Source: CBDUEF01 sp018063485
Lineage (GTDB): Bacteria > Pseudomonadota > Alphaproteobacteria > Rhodobacterales > Rhodobacteraceae
Length of the DNA: 64,000 nucleotides
Assembly (NCBI GenBank): GCA_037045435.1
Contig: JBAOID010000013.1
Span: forward strand, 45,304 to 109,303
Direction of reading: 5' to 3'
A program made the translations under genes and the position numbers. A model generated the notes under the pieces. It ran no database searches and was not told where the DNA came from. It saw only the letters and a program-made list of their open reading frames with translations. Shown piece after piece: positions 10,350 to 19,063 of the stretch; the stretch's first letter is position 1; each line of letters opens with the position of its first letter.

Positions 10350-10816
10350 TCCGCTACAGCCTCGCCACCGCCGCCGACGCGCCGCTCATCCATCAGATGC
10401 TGGTGGAAATGGCCGCCGCCGAAGCGGCGACAATCAACGCTTCCCCTGCCATTTTGCTGGAACATGGTTTCGGCCTAACCCCACGCTTTCGCACCGTCCT
10501 TGCCCATAACGGTGAAACCCCCTTGGGCTTTTGCCTCTTCCTGCCCGAATATTCCTCATGGCGTGGCATGATGGGCCTTTTCGTCCAAGACATCTACCTG
10601 CGCCCCGATGCGCGCGGCAAAGGCCTCGGCAAAGGCCTGCTCGCAGCCGCATGGCAAGCCGCCAGCGACTGGTCCCCTGAATTTCTTTCCCTGAACGTCA
10701 AACGCAGCAACACCGCTGCAATCGGCTTTTACCAATCCCTTGGCTTCACGCTGCGCGACAGCACCGATCCGCTTATCTTGACAGGAGAGGGCCTTGCCGC
10801 CCTGACAACCCCATGA
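10346..10816 (+). CDS. GNAT-family N-acetyltransferase
   Basis: 156-residue acetyl-CoA dependent acetyltransferase. The acetyl-CoA binding motif is LRPDARGKGLGKGLL (R/Q-x-x-G-x-G/A pattern) near residue 90, followed by N-terminal-alpha-like helix and FYQSLGFTLRD near the end. It starts with TTG at 10346, overlapping the BKACE stop by four bases, so translation is probably coupled; no ATG is better placed. Its stop overlaps the next ATG (10813). The tight trio of BKACE, acetyltransferase and deacetylase-fold hydrolase suggests work on one amine-containing metabolite, but this is inference. Confidence 0.85.
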   Translation: MIRYSLATAADAPLIHQMLVEMAAAEAATINASPAILLEHGFGLTPRFRTVLAHNGETPLGFCLFLPEYSSWRGMMGLFVQDIYLRPDARGKGLGKGLLAAAWQAASDWSPEFLSLNVKRSNTAAIGFYQSLGFTLRDSTDPLILTGEGLAALTTP

Positions 10817-11826
10817 TCACCGTATTTGACGACGCCCAACGCGCCCATGATCCGCAGTTCTTCCTGTCCTCGGGCGCACCCCGGCCTTGCCCAGAAAAAC
10901 CCGCCCGCATTGACGCCCTGCTGGGGGCCGTGCGCCAGATGCGCGGCCCGATCATCGCGCCCCCTGATGCAGGACTTGGCCCCATTGCCGCCGTGCATCC
11001 GCAACGCTACCTGACATTCCTGCAAAATATCTACCCCCGCTGGAGGCGTATCGAAGGTGCCAGCGCCGAGGTGATTCCCAATATTCACCCCGCTAACCGC
11101 ACCGATGGCTACCCCAAATCCGCTGCCGGTCAGGCGGGCTTTCACATGACCGATACGTCTTGCCCGATTGCCGCCAATACCTATACCTCTGCCTATGCCT
11201 CGGCGCAAACCGCAATCCATGCTGCCGATCTGATCTTGCAAGGCGAGCGCGCCGCCTATGCCCTTTGCCGACCGCCCGGCCACCACGCTTTTGCCGAGCT
11301 TGCGGGCGGGTTTTGCTATCTGAACAACTCCGGCATTGCCGCCCAACGCCTCACCGATGCCGGTCGCCGCGTGGCAATCCTCGATGTCGATCTGCACCAC
11401 GGCAATGGCACCCAAGGCATGTTCTATCACCGCGCCGATGTGCTGACCGTCTCGATCCACGCCCATCCCGAACGGTTCTACCCGTTCTTTTGGGGCTATG
11501 AGACCGAATTTGGCAGCGGCGAAGGCCAGGGGGCCAACCTGAACCTGCCCCTTGAACGCGGCACCGGCGACGATGGTTTTCTCGCCGCACTCGATCTTGC
11601 CATTGCCAAAATCCAAAACTGGGGCGTCGATACACTGGTCCTTGCCCTCGGTCTCGACGCCTTCAAAGGTGATCCCTTCGCAGGCCTGACCGTCACCACC
11701 CAAGGCTTCACCCGCATCGGCAGCCAAGTCGCGGCGATGGACCTGCCAACCGTCATCGTGCAAGAAGGCGGCTACCTCTGCCCCGAACTTGGCGACAATC
11801 TTCAGGCAACACTCGAAGCCTTCTGA
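10813..11826 (+). CDS. Histone-deacetylase-fold amidohydrolase (acetylpolyamine amidohydrolase-like)
   Basis: Zinc amidohydrolase of the arginase/deacetylase superfamily; bacterial relatives remove acetyl groups from polyamines or other acylated amines. The 337-residue frame is intact. Signature residues are RPPGHHA (general base His pair) near residue 156, DVDLHHGNGTQ (zinc Asp and His) near 194 and LGLDAFKGDP (third ligand Asp) near 278. The YPKSAAGQAGF and TSCPIAANTYTSA segments resemble acetylpolyamine hydrolases more than eukaryotic-type deacetylases. ATGA overlap with the acetyltransferase stop. Placed last in the trio before a terminator. Confidence 0.88.
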   Translation: MITVFDDAQRAHDPQFFLSSGAPRPCPEKPARIDALLGAVRQMRGPIIAPPDAGLGPIAAVHPQRYLTFLQNIYPRWRRIEGASAEVIPNIHPANRTDGYPKSAAGQAGFHMTDTSCPIAANTYTSAYASAQTAIHAADLILQGERAAYALCRPPGHHAFAELAGGFCYLNNSGIAAQRLTDAGRRVAILDVDLHHGNGTQGMFYHRADVLTVSIHAHPERFYPFFWGYETEFGSGEGQGANLNLPLERGTGDDGFLAALDLAIAKIQNWGVDTLVLALGLDAFKGDPFAGLTVTTQGFTRIGSQVAAMDLPTVIVQEGGYLCPELGDNLQATLEAF

Positions 11827-11854
11827 TTCGCACTTGGCCCAAAGAACCAGAACT

Positions 11855-11912
11855 GCCTTGCCGCAAGGCAAGGCCCGCGCGTCAGCGCTCAAAAGCCTTG
11901 CGGCGCAGCCGC
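11855..11912. terminator. Terminator region between convergent genes
   Basis: Two stem-loops lie in the 95-base gap between the deacetylase-like gene and the dimethylformamidase-like gene. The first is GCCTTG-CCG-CAAGGC (11855-11869). The second is GCGGC-GCA-GCCGC (11900-11912); on the minus strand it is trailed by CAAGGCTTTTGAG, a short U-tract. Together they can stop transcripts from both sides. Confidence 0.55.
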
Positions 11913-11921
11913 GCAATCAGA

Positions 11922-13520
11922 TTACACCCAGTCCCCGCACAGGATATTGCGGGTCACCACTTCCACGGGGCGCTCGCGCGCAATCAACCCTGCCACCCAT
12001 TCACAAGAGGCTGCGTTGAACACCGCACCGCGCCCGCGCCGATATTCGGCCATGCAGCCATTGCCCCGACTGGCCCGCCCCAGATTTACCGGCGTGATCG
12101 CGCCATAAAGCCGCAGCGCCAGATCCTCGGCATCCCCCGACCCGATGAACAAATCGCGATCCCCCGGCCCGGTTGAATGCGACAGGGTTGTCGCTGGCGA
12201 CAGGCCCACAATCGTCAACTCTCCCACCAGGCCTGCGCCTTCTTCGGCAAAAGGCAGGCCTTGGCGCATGGTGTAATCAATCCCGTCCACCTCATAGCCA
12301 AAAATCCGCGATGCCGCCCCCAGCACATCACCGTAACCCAACCCGCTGCCCCGCATCGCCCAATGCTCGGGCCGATAGACCGCAAACCCGCCCGATCCAT
12401 GTGCGGCACAACGGCTCCACCCGGCATAAACCCCCATCGCTCCGGTCAAACCCATGGTTGCAGCGCCGGGTCGCCCGACCAAAGGGTGGTCCCAATAGCT
12501 GGTCATGCGATTGCTGCCTGCCATCGGGTCCGCCATCTCGGCTGTGGTCTTGAAACAGGTCTGCGTCGCCAGATCCTCGCTCAACCGCGTCTGCCAAAAG
12601 AAATTCCCGCCAAAGCGCGCAAGCTCGCCACCCGCGTCGACCCAAGCCTCCAGATGGTCGCGCATCTGCCATGTCCAGTATTCGTCATGGCCCACAATCA
12701 CCGCGCGCGAACAGCCCTTCAACGCATCCGGGTCGCGGTGCAAATCATGCTGGGTCAGATAGTCCACCCCAATCCCCTGCGCTTCGCACCACAACGCAAA
12801 GGGCCTCTCGAACGCCGCCCACCCCGATGAGGCATATTTCTTCGAAATCCCCTTGGCGCGGGCAAATTCCATATGCGGATAACGCGGGCGCGACAGCAAA
12901 GGCGAGGCATGCGGAATACGTGGCGCATCCTCGGGCCAGCGCACAAAGCCCTTTGCCCAAGGCCGATGCACCGAAACACGGGGAGAGAAATCACCGCCCT
13001 GCGGCCCGGTAAGCCCCTGATAATGGTTCGATCCGCCCCAATCATTATAGGCGCACCAAGTTCCCGTCGCCAAGATCATTGCGATCCGCCCCGGATCAGG
13101 GCGCGCCGCCCGTAGCACAAACATATGCTGCGATTGATGCCCCGGCACTGTCAGGGTGACAATGTAAACGCCACTTTGCCATGTTTCAGGCAGAACCATT
13201 GACTCCACTTCGGGCCAACCACACCCAGTCACCGAGCAATCGGGCGGTGTCAGAGCAAACTGCGTGGGAACCGAAGATGACAGCACAGTTTCCGGCACCA
13301 CCCCATCGCGCACAATCTCCACCTTCGCCTGCGCGGCGGAAGACATCGCATGAAGCCGCAATATCTCACCCGGCGCATAGCTGATCTTGTCGGTATAGCC
13401 CCAGACTTGTGGGCGCGCCGGTTCAGTCGATGCCACCTCATAATAATGGCCTGTCACTGCATCGCCATCATCATAGGGGCCGGCGGTGAAAAACCCTTTT
13501 AGCTTGTTGGGCAGGCTCAT
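11922..13520 (-). CDS. N,N-dimethylformamidase beta-subunit-like protein
   Basis: Intact 532-residue protein that resembles the C-terminal part of the large subunit of N,N-dimethylformamidase, an iron amidohydrolase. Recognisable segments are ILATGTWCAYNDWGGSNHY near residue 150, an arginine-rich FSPRVSVHRPW, VVGHDEYWTWQMRDHLE near 275 and FGGNFFWQTR. An N-terminal beta-rich domain (residues 1-140, YAPGEILRLHAMS) precedes it. No small-subunit gene is next to it. It is the last gene of the opp operon, its ATG overlapping the S9 peptidase stop by four bases. Family iron ligands are two Tyr and a Glu; I could not map them with certainty. Substrate unknown. Confidence 0.75.
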   Translation of the reverse strand: MSLPNKLKGFFTAGPYDDGDAVTGHYYEVASTEPARPQVWGYTDKISYAPGEILRLHAMSSAAQAKVEIVRDGVVPETVLSSSVPTQFALTPPDCSVTGCGWPEVESMVLPETWQSGVYIVTLTVPGHQSQHMFVLRAARPDPGRIAMILATGTWCAYNDWGGSNHYQGLTGPQGGDFSPRVSVHRPWAKGFVRWPEDAPRIPHASPLLSRPRYPHMEFARAKGISKKYASSGWAAFERPFALWCEAQGIGVDYLTQHDLHRDPDALKGCSRAVIVGHDEYWTWQMRDHLEAWVDAGGELARFGGNFFWQTRLSEDLATQTCFKTTAEMADPMAGSNRMTSYWDHPLVGRPGAATMGLTGAMGVYAGWSRCAAHGSGGFAVYRPEHWAMRGSGLGYGDVLGAASRIFGYEVDGIDYTMRQGLPFAEEGAGLVGELTIVGLSPATTLSHSTGPGDRDLFIGSGDAEDLALRLYGAITPVNLGRASRGNGCMAEYRRGRGAVFNAASCEWVAGLIARERPVEVVTRNILCGDWV

Positions 13521-15322
13521 GGCTTGGCCTTGGCAAATGCGGCTGCGAAAAACGCATCGCTTGCTTCAAGATAGCGCGCCACATTGGCCGGGCGAAAGAT
13601 GCCGTGTCCCTCATCCTCAAACAACAACACCTGATGTGCGATGCCTGCCGCAGTCAACTCTCGCACCGCCGTATGGGTGTTTTGCGGCCCGACATTGCTG
13701 TCGGCCAAGCCATGGACGATCAGCAGATCGCCGCTGATCTGATCAATGAACCGGCCCGGTGAGGCATTGTCGTATTTCTCGGGAAACTGTTCTGGAGTGC
13801 CGCCCATCATTTCTTCGGAATAGGCGCGACCATGCGGCATTTCGGTGGCGTGGTAATCAATATCCAGTCGATACATGCCGCACATCGGAATCGCGGCATC
13901 CACCAGATCGGCGTGGCGGGTGATTCCAAACCAGCTTGAAAACCCGCCATAGGAATTGCCCGCCATGCCAATCTTGCCGCGCACGGCCAACCCATCTGCC
14001 AGCGCCTGCTCGATCCCCGCCCGAATATCGGCCTGTTCGCGTCCGCCCCAACCATCTTCCTTCACCGCCTCACGATGGGCATAGCCAAAGCCGGTCGATC
14101 CGCGATAATTTGGGTCCAACACGGTATAACCCTTTTGCACCCAATAGCCGATCTTGGGATTTACCCAATCCTCCGAATGCCAGGTCGGCCCGCCGTGAAC
14201 ATAGGCGATAAAGCCTTTTGATGCCTCTTTCGGCTCATAAAGCCAGCCCTGCATTGCCCGCCCATCCGGCGCGATCCAGCGGTAATCGCGCGGGGGGATA
14301 TGCTGACGGGCTGGGTTCGCTGGTGCCGTCACCAATGCGGTGCAGCGCCCATCGGGATGCACCCGCACCAGTTGATGTGGCGCATCGCCGTCATAGGCCT
14401 CGGCGATCCAACCCCCGTCGGGCAGGGCCGCATGGGGCAACAGACTGCGGCGACCCGACCGGTTGGGCAGCGGGCGGATAGAGCCGCCCTCAACCAACAC
14501 ACAGCGGGTGTTGCTTTGCTCATGGGCGATGCAGGCAAAGCCCCTGGCCCCAGCGATCACCTCGAACGGATACAGTTCCGGCTCGCCTGCCAACCACGCC
14601 ACCGCGCCGCTGGCCAGAGTCAAAACCCCCAATCGGTCACGCCCGCCCTCATCGGCGACAAAGGCGATCCGCCCGTCATCCAGCCACACCCCATGCGCAT
14701 TATTGCTGGGACCAAGGTTCAGCACCTCGCACAGCCCGGCGCCATCCGCATTCATCACCCAAAGCTGCGTACCCGCCGGGGCCGCCTCATGCCGGTGCCA
14801 CAGCAATTGGCGCCCCGATGGCGACAGCTTTGGTCCGGTTTCAAACGGGCTTTCGGCGCGGGCAAGACAGCGCCGCGCGCCGGTCGTCAGATTTTGCCGC
14901 CAGATCCAGCCGCCTTCAGTCACCGCCCCCGCGTCATAATCGAAATTCGCGGTGAAAATCACGTCTTGTCCATCAGCACTGAAGATCCCCCCATAAACAT
15001 AATGGCTGGTCTGCTCGGGCGTTAGCTGCATCAGCGCGCTACTGCTGCGATCCAACAGCAAAAGGTGGTCATGCTCGCAAGAATTGCGCGACTGGCCAAG
15101 GATCAGCCGCAGCCCATCGGGGGACACATCGCGGATCGAATAATGATCCGCCCCCATGGTCAGGCGTTCGGGCGCGCTGCTGCCATCGCAGCGCACGGCG
15201 TAAACATCTTCGGCCTCGCGCAGCCCGGCCCAAGTGAAAAACGCCCATTCGCCATTCTGTGACACATGGACTTGGGCAAGGATCGGCAGGTTGGCCCAAG
15301 CGATTGCGGTGGCATCAGTCAT
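13517..15322 (-). CDS. S9 family peptidase (acylaminoacyl-peptidase/oligopeptidase type)
   Basis: Cytoplasmic serine peptidase with an N-terminal beta-propeller (residues 1-340, repeated WD40-like blades such as SPDGLRLILGQSRN, LSPSGRQLLWHRHE) and a C-terminal alpha/beta-hydrolase domain. The nucleophile is GMAGNSYGGF near residue 435, the acid is in VHGLADSNVGPQN and the His in FEDEGHGI. The open frame begins at 15367, but ATG 15322 (MTDATAIAWANLP) lies one base past the OppF stop and gives the usual 601 residues, so I prefer it. It follows the importer genes directly and probably digests imported short peptides. Confidence 0.9.
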   Translation of the reverse strand: MTDATAIAWANLPILAQVHVSQNGEWAFFTWAGLREAEDVYAVRCDGSSAPERLTMGADHYSIRDVSPDGLRLILGQSRNSCEHDHLLLLDRSSSALMQLTPEQTSHYVYGGIFSADGQDVIFTANFDYDAGAVTEGGWIWRQNLTTGARRCLARAESPFETGPKLSPSGRQLLWHRHEAAPAGTQLWVMNADGAGLCEVLNLGPSNNAHGVWLDDGRIAFVADEGGRDRLGVLTLASGAVAWLAGEPELYPFEVIAGARGFACIAHEQSNTRCVLVEGGSIRPLPNRSGRRSLLPHAALPDGGWIAEAYDGDAPHQLVRVHPDGRCTALVTAPANPARQHIPPRDYRWIAPDGRAMQGWLYEPKEASKGFIAYVHGGPTWHSEDWVNPKIGYWVQKGYTVLDPNYRGSTGFGYAHREAVKEDGWGGREQADIRAGIEQALADGLAVRGKIGMAGNSYGGFSSWFGITRHADLVDAAIPMCGMYRLDIDYHATEMPHGRAYSEEMMGGTPEQFPEKYDNASPGRFIDQISGDLLIVHGLADSNVGPQNTHTAVRELTAAGIAHQVLLFEDEGHGIFRPANVARYLEASDAFFAAAFAKAKP

Positions 15323-15323
15323 C

Positions 15324-16298
15324 TCAAACCTCGATAAAATGGCAGGCGGCGGCGCGGCCTGCGCCAAAATCGCGCAATTCGGGGCGCTCGGTCTGGCAGC
15401 GGGATTGCGCCAAGGGGCAGCGGCTGGCGAAAACGCAGCCCGCTGGCGGGTTCAAGACCGAGGGCAATTCTCCGGGCAAAGATTGCCCTATTCTGCCCTT
15501 TTCGCGGCGGGGGTCAGGCTCTGGCACCGCCTGCATCAGCGCCAGCGAATAGGGGTGCAGGGGACGCGCATAAAACGCATCGCGCGGCGCGGTTTCCACC
15601 ACGCGGCCCAGACACATCACCATCACCTCATGGCTGATATGGCGCACCACTGACAGGTTATGCGAGATGAACACCAGCGCCACGCCCAACTGATCTTGTA
15701 AATCCATCAACAGGTTAACCACCTGAGCCTGAATGGAAACATCCAGCGCCGACACCGGTTCGTCGCAGATAATCAACTCGGGCTTGCCAACAATCGCCCG
15801 CGCAATCCCCACCCTTTGCGCCTGACCGCCCGACAACTCATGCGGATAGCGCCCGGCGAAATCGGCAGACAGGCCAACCCTGCCCAAAGCCTCAATCGCC
15901 CGCACGCTTTGCTCGGCGCGCGACAGGCCCGGCTCGAAGGTGGCAAGCGGGCGCGACACGATCCGGCCCAGAGTCATGCGCGGATCAAGCGCCGCCACTG
16001 GATCTTGGAAAATGATCTGAAATTCAGACCGGCGGCGGCGCAGCGTCTCGGCTGGCATAGCTGCCATATCCTCGCCCTTCCACAGCACCAAGCCGCCCGT
16101 CGGCTTGATCAGACGCAACAGCGCCCGGCCAAGGGTGGATTTGCCGCAACCGCTTTCCCCCACCAATCCCAAGGTGCGGCTCTTTTCCAACGCAAACGAC
16201 ACATCATGCACAATCGGCAGGTTGCGCGGCCGCGAAAACACACCCGCGCCCACGATCTGATAGCCCACATCCAGCGCATGAACCTTTAACAGCGTCAT
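15324..16298 (-). CDS. Oligopeptide ABC transporter ATPase, OppF type
   Basis: Intact 324-residue ATPase. Walker A GESGCGKSTLGRALL near residue 40, Q-loop IIFQDPVAALDP, signature LSGGQAQR, Walker B LIICDEPVSALD and H-loop FISHN are all present. The C-terminal oligopeptide-type extension holds a CVFASRCPLAQSRCQTERP cluster; such Cys patterns in OppD/OppF proteins can bind an iron-sulfur cluster. ATG 16298 overlaps the OppD stop by four bases. Confidence 0.93.
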   Translation of the reverse strand: MTLLKVHALDVGYQIVGAGVFSRPRNLPIVHDVSFALEKSRTLGLVGESGCGKSTLGRALLRLIKPTGGLVLWKGEDMAAMPAETLRRRRSEFQIIFQDPVAALDPRMTLGRIVSRPLATFEPGLSRAEQSVRAIEALGRVGLSADFAGRYPHELSGGQAQRVGIARAIVGKPELIICDEPVSALDVSIQAQVVNLLMDLQDQLGVALVFISHNLSVVRHISHEVMVMCLGRVVETAPRDAFYARPLHPYSLALMQAVPEPDPRREKGRIGQSLPGELPSVLNPPAGCVFASRCPLAQSRCQTERPELRDFGAGRAAACHFIEV

Positions 16299-17269
16299 GG
16301 TGCCCCGCCGATCAAATGACAGGCCGCGCGCCGCTGCGGTGCGAATTCCACCAAAGCCGGTTGAACCTTGGTGCAGGCTTCGATCTTCACCTCACAACGC
16401 GGCGCAAACGGGCAGCCGGGCAGCATCGCCCCCCCCGAACGCGGCGTGCCGGGAATGGTGCCAAGGCGTGGGGTCAGCGCATCGGCAAGGCGTGGTGTTG
16501 CGGCCAGCAACCCCTTGGCGTAGGGATGGGCGGGCGCCTCAAACAGTGCCTCGGCTGGTCCTTCCTCCATCACCCGGCCACCATAGAGCACCAAAACCCG
16601 ATCGCACAGCCGCGCCACAACGCCCAGATCATGTGTCACCAGCACAATCGCCGTGCCAATCTCACGCGCAAGTTCTGACATCAGATCAAGTACTTGCGCC
16701 TGAATGGTTACATCCAGCGCCGTTGTCGGCTCATCGGCCAGCAAAAGCGCCGGGCGCACCAGCAGCGCCATGGCAATCATCACCCGCTGGCGCATTCCAC
16801 CCGAAAACTCATGCGGATATTGCCGCGCGCGCCGCGCCGCATCGGGAATGCGCACCCGGTCAAGCATCGCCACCGCTGCCGCCGCCGCCTCGCGCTTTGA
16901 CATGCCCTTATGCACCCGCAACCCTTCGGCCAGTTGGTCACCCACCCGCATATAAGGGTTGAGCGAGGTCATCGGGTCTTGGAAAATCATGGAAAGGCAA
17001 ACGCCGCGCACCTCGTCCAAAGCCGCAGGCGACAGCGCCAGCAAGTCTTGCCCCTGAAAACACACCTTACCACTCGCACGCCCGTTGCTCGCCAAAAGCC
17101 CCATCATGCTGAACAAGATCTGGCTTTTGCCCGAGCCGGATTCGCCCACAATCCCCAGAACTTCGCCCGGTGCCACGTCAAACGACACGCGGTCCACTGC
17201 CGTCATCTCGCCCGCAGGCAGGCGAAAGGCGACGCTCAGGTCGCGGACTGAAAGCAGGTTATCGGTCAT
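16295..17269 (-). CDS. Oligopeptide ABC transporter ATPase, OppD type
   Basis: Intact ATPase of 324 residues. Walker A GESGSGKSQ (a Gln replaces the usual Thr after GKS), Q-loop IFQDPMTSLNP, signature FSGGMRQR, Walker B LLLADEPTTALD and H-loop VTHD. The Cys-rich tail is CPFAPRCEVKIEACTK. An upstream in-frame TTG at 17278 exists, but ATG 17269 (MTDNLLSVRDLSV) is the natural start and overlaps the OppC gene by 11 bases. Confidence 0.92.
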   Translation of the reverse strand: MTDNLLSVRDLSVAFRLPAGEMTAVDRVSFDVAPGEVLGIVGESGSGKSQILFSMMGLLASNGRASGKVCFQGQDLLALSPAALDEVRGVCLSMIFQDPMTSLNPYMRVGDQLAEGLRVHKGMSKREAAAAAVAMLDRVRIPDAARRARQYPHEFSGGMRQRVMIAMALLVRPALLLADEPTTALDVTIQAQVLDLMSELAREIGTAIVLVTHDLGVVARLCDRVLVLYGGRVMEEGPAEALFEAPAHPYAKGLLAATPRLADALTPRLGTIPGTPRSGGAMLPGCPFAPRCEVKIEACTKVQPALVEFAPQRRAACHLIGGAP

Positions 17270-18114
17270 TCGGATCAAACGCGTCCCTTAGCCCGTCGGC
17301 GATAAAGTTCAAACAAAACAGAACAGTGGCCAGCAAAACCCCCGGCAGCAACAGCAATCGCAGATCGGTATCCATGGCACTGGTGCCCGACTGGATCAGA
17401 TTGCCCCAACTTGCTTGCGGTTCCTTGATGCCGATGCCAAGGAACGACAGGAACGACTCCGACAAGATCACCTCGGGCACCAGAAGCGATCCGTAAACGA
17501 TCACCACCGACAGGCAATTCGGCACGATATGCTCCAGCACAATCTGGCGCGATGTCATTCCGCCCGCCCGCGCCGCCTCGACAAATTCGCGCCGCGCAAG
17601 GCTTTGCGCCTGCGCGCGAACAATCACTGCAGGCGTCAGCCAAAGCGTGAAAACAATGGCCGCAAACAGTGCGATATTGCCGCCGCCGAACAACAGCGCC
17701 AATAGGATCACCAAAATCACATAGGGAAAGCCATACAAAATCTCGACCATCCGCATCATCAAACGGTCGGTACGCCCACCGGCATAGCCTGCAACCGCGC
17801 CGTAAAGCACGCCAATTCCGCCCGCGACCAGCGCTCCCAGAAAGCCGATGCTGAGCGAAATCCGCCCGCCCTCCAGCACCCGCACCAAGCAGATCGCGGC
17901 CAAAATCATCGGTGCCAAACAGATGCGCCGAGGAAAAATCAATCGGCGCGCCGATGAAATCAAAATCGGCATCCTCGCCGGTAAAGGGAAAGGCATAGGG
18001 GCCAAGGAAACAGGCCAGCACCACCGCCAGCAAGATCACCACCGAAATCATCGCCAAACGGTTCGCGGCAAAGCGGCGGATCTGCAATTGAAAGGTGGAA
18101 AGTGATTTATCCAT
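17259..18114 (-). CDS. Oligopeptide ABC transporter permease, OppC type (one frameshift)
   Basis: Inner-membrane subunit. ATG 18114 (MDKSLSTFQLQIRRFAANRL) opens the N-terminal membrane segment and leads to LFGTDDFGRDLL, the OppC/DppC landmark. There, near 17886, one base is gained or lost; reading continues in the next frame at VRVLEGGRISLSIGF. The coupling loop is EAARAGGMTSRQIVLEHIVPN and the end is GLRDAFDPNDR. Repaired length is about 285 residues. It overlaps OppB by eight bases at the start. Only one break, so a sequence error is likely. Confidence 0.88.
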
Positions 18115-19030
18115 TGGCGCGCACCCTCGGATCAAGCCAGCCACGCACAAGGTCGGTTCCGATGTTGAACAGGATCAGCAACCCGCCATAAAGCACCGTG
18201 ATCCCCATCACCAAAGGGTAGTCCCTCGACAGTGCCGCATCGACAAAATGCCGCCCGATCCCCGGCACCGCAAACACCGTCTCGATCAGGATTGACCCGG
18301 TGATGATCGCCGCCGTCGCCGGCCCAAGATAGGCCACCACCGGCAACAGCGCGCCTTTCAAGGCATGGGTAACAATCGTGCGGCGCGGCCCGATGCCCTT
18401 GGCCCGCGCGGTGCGCACATGGTTCTCGCGCATGGTTTCAATCATCGAGGTGCGGGTAAGGCGTGAAATATAGGCGATATTGGGCAAGGACAGCACCAGC
18501 ACCGGCAGCACCACCGACCGCCAGCCATCATTCCAGCCCCCCACCGGCAACCAGCCGAGTTTCAGCGCAAACAGCACCTGAAACAGCGGCCCGATCACGA
18601 AAATCGGCACCGCAATTCCCGCCACGCCCACCACGCCCGCCAGATAATCGGTGGCCGAATTGCGCCGCAACGCCCCCGCGATCCCCAAAGCAATCCCCAC
18701 CAGCGTCGCCACCACCACCGCCCAAAACCCGATTGTCAACGAATAGGGCAGGCCTGAGGCGATGATGTCGCCCACGGAATAATCACGAAACCGGGTTGAC
18801 GGGCCGAAATCGAAATGCAGCAAGCCCCAGAAATAGCGCGCAAACTGCAAATAGACCGGCTCGTCCAGATGATAGGCGCGCTGGATATTGGCCAGCACCT
18901 CTGCCGAGAGCTTGCGCGTTTTCGAAAACGGCCCACCGGGCGCAAGCCGCATGACGAAAAACGTCAATGTCACCAACGCCGCCAGCGTCAGCCCCCCTTC
19001 CCACAGCCGTCTGGTGACAAATCGCAACAT
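18107..19030 (-). CDS. Oligopeptide ABC transporter permease, OppB type
   Basis: Intact 307-residue permease. The family N-terminus MLRFVTRRLWEGGLTLAALV carries the first membrane segment; LAPGGPF near residue 30 is the OppB/DppB hallmark; the coupling loop is RTARAKGIGPRRTIVTHALKG near residue 205; the ending GWLDPRVRANG is typical. Pairs with OppC. It follows the binding-protein gene after a 33-base gap that holds a strong hairpin. Confidence 0.93.
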   Translation of the reverse strand: MLRFVTRRLWEGGLTLAALVTLTFFVMRLAPGGPFSKTRKLSAEVLANIQRAYHLDEPVYLQFARYFWGLLHFDFGPSTRFRDYSVGDIIASGLPYSLTIGFWAVVVATLVGIALGIAGALRRNSATDYLAGVVGVAGIAVPIFVIGPLFQVLFALKLGWLPVGGWNDGWRSVVLPVLVLSLPNIAYISRLTRTSMIETMRENHVRTARAKGIGPRRTIVTHALKGALLPVVAYLGPATAAIITGSILIETVFAVPGIGRHFVDAALSRDYPLVMGITVLYGGLLILFNIGTDLVRGWLDPRVRANG

Positions 19031-19037
19031 GATGATC

Positions 19038-19056
19038 GGGGGGCGCTTGGCCCCCC
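19038..19056 (-). promoter_or_regulatory. Intercistronic stem-loop after the opp binding-protein gene
   Basis: A perfect seven-base stem of GGGGGGC and GCCCCCC with a five-base loop lies between the binding-protein stop (19064) and the OppB start (19030). No U-run follows, so it is more likely a partial terminator or 3-prime stabiliser that keeps binding-protein mRNA above permease mRNA than a full stop. The OppB ATG is only eight bases beyond the stem, so the hairpin could also mask its ribosome site. Confidence 0.6.
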
Positions 19057-19063
19057 TAAGCCC

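Noticed and set aside
1..10350. Calling the frameshifted dpp and BKACE genes pseudogenes.
   Set aside because: All catalytic and family motifs survive in alternate frames and neighbouring regions share the same single-base damage, which points to sequence error.
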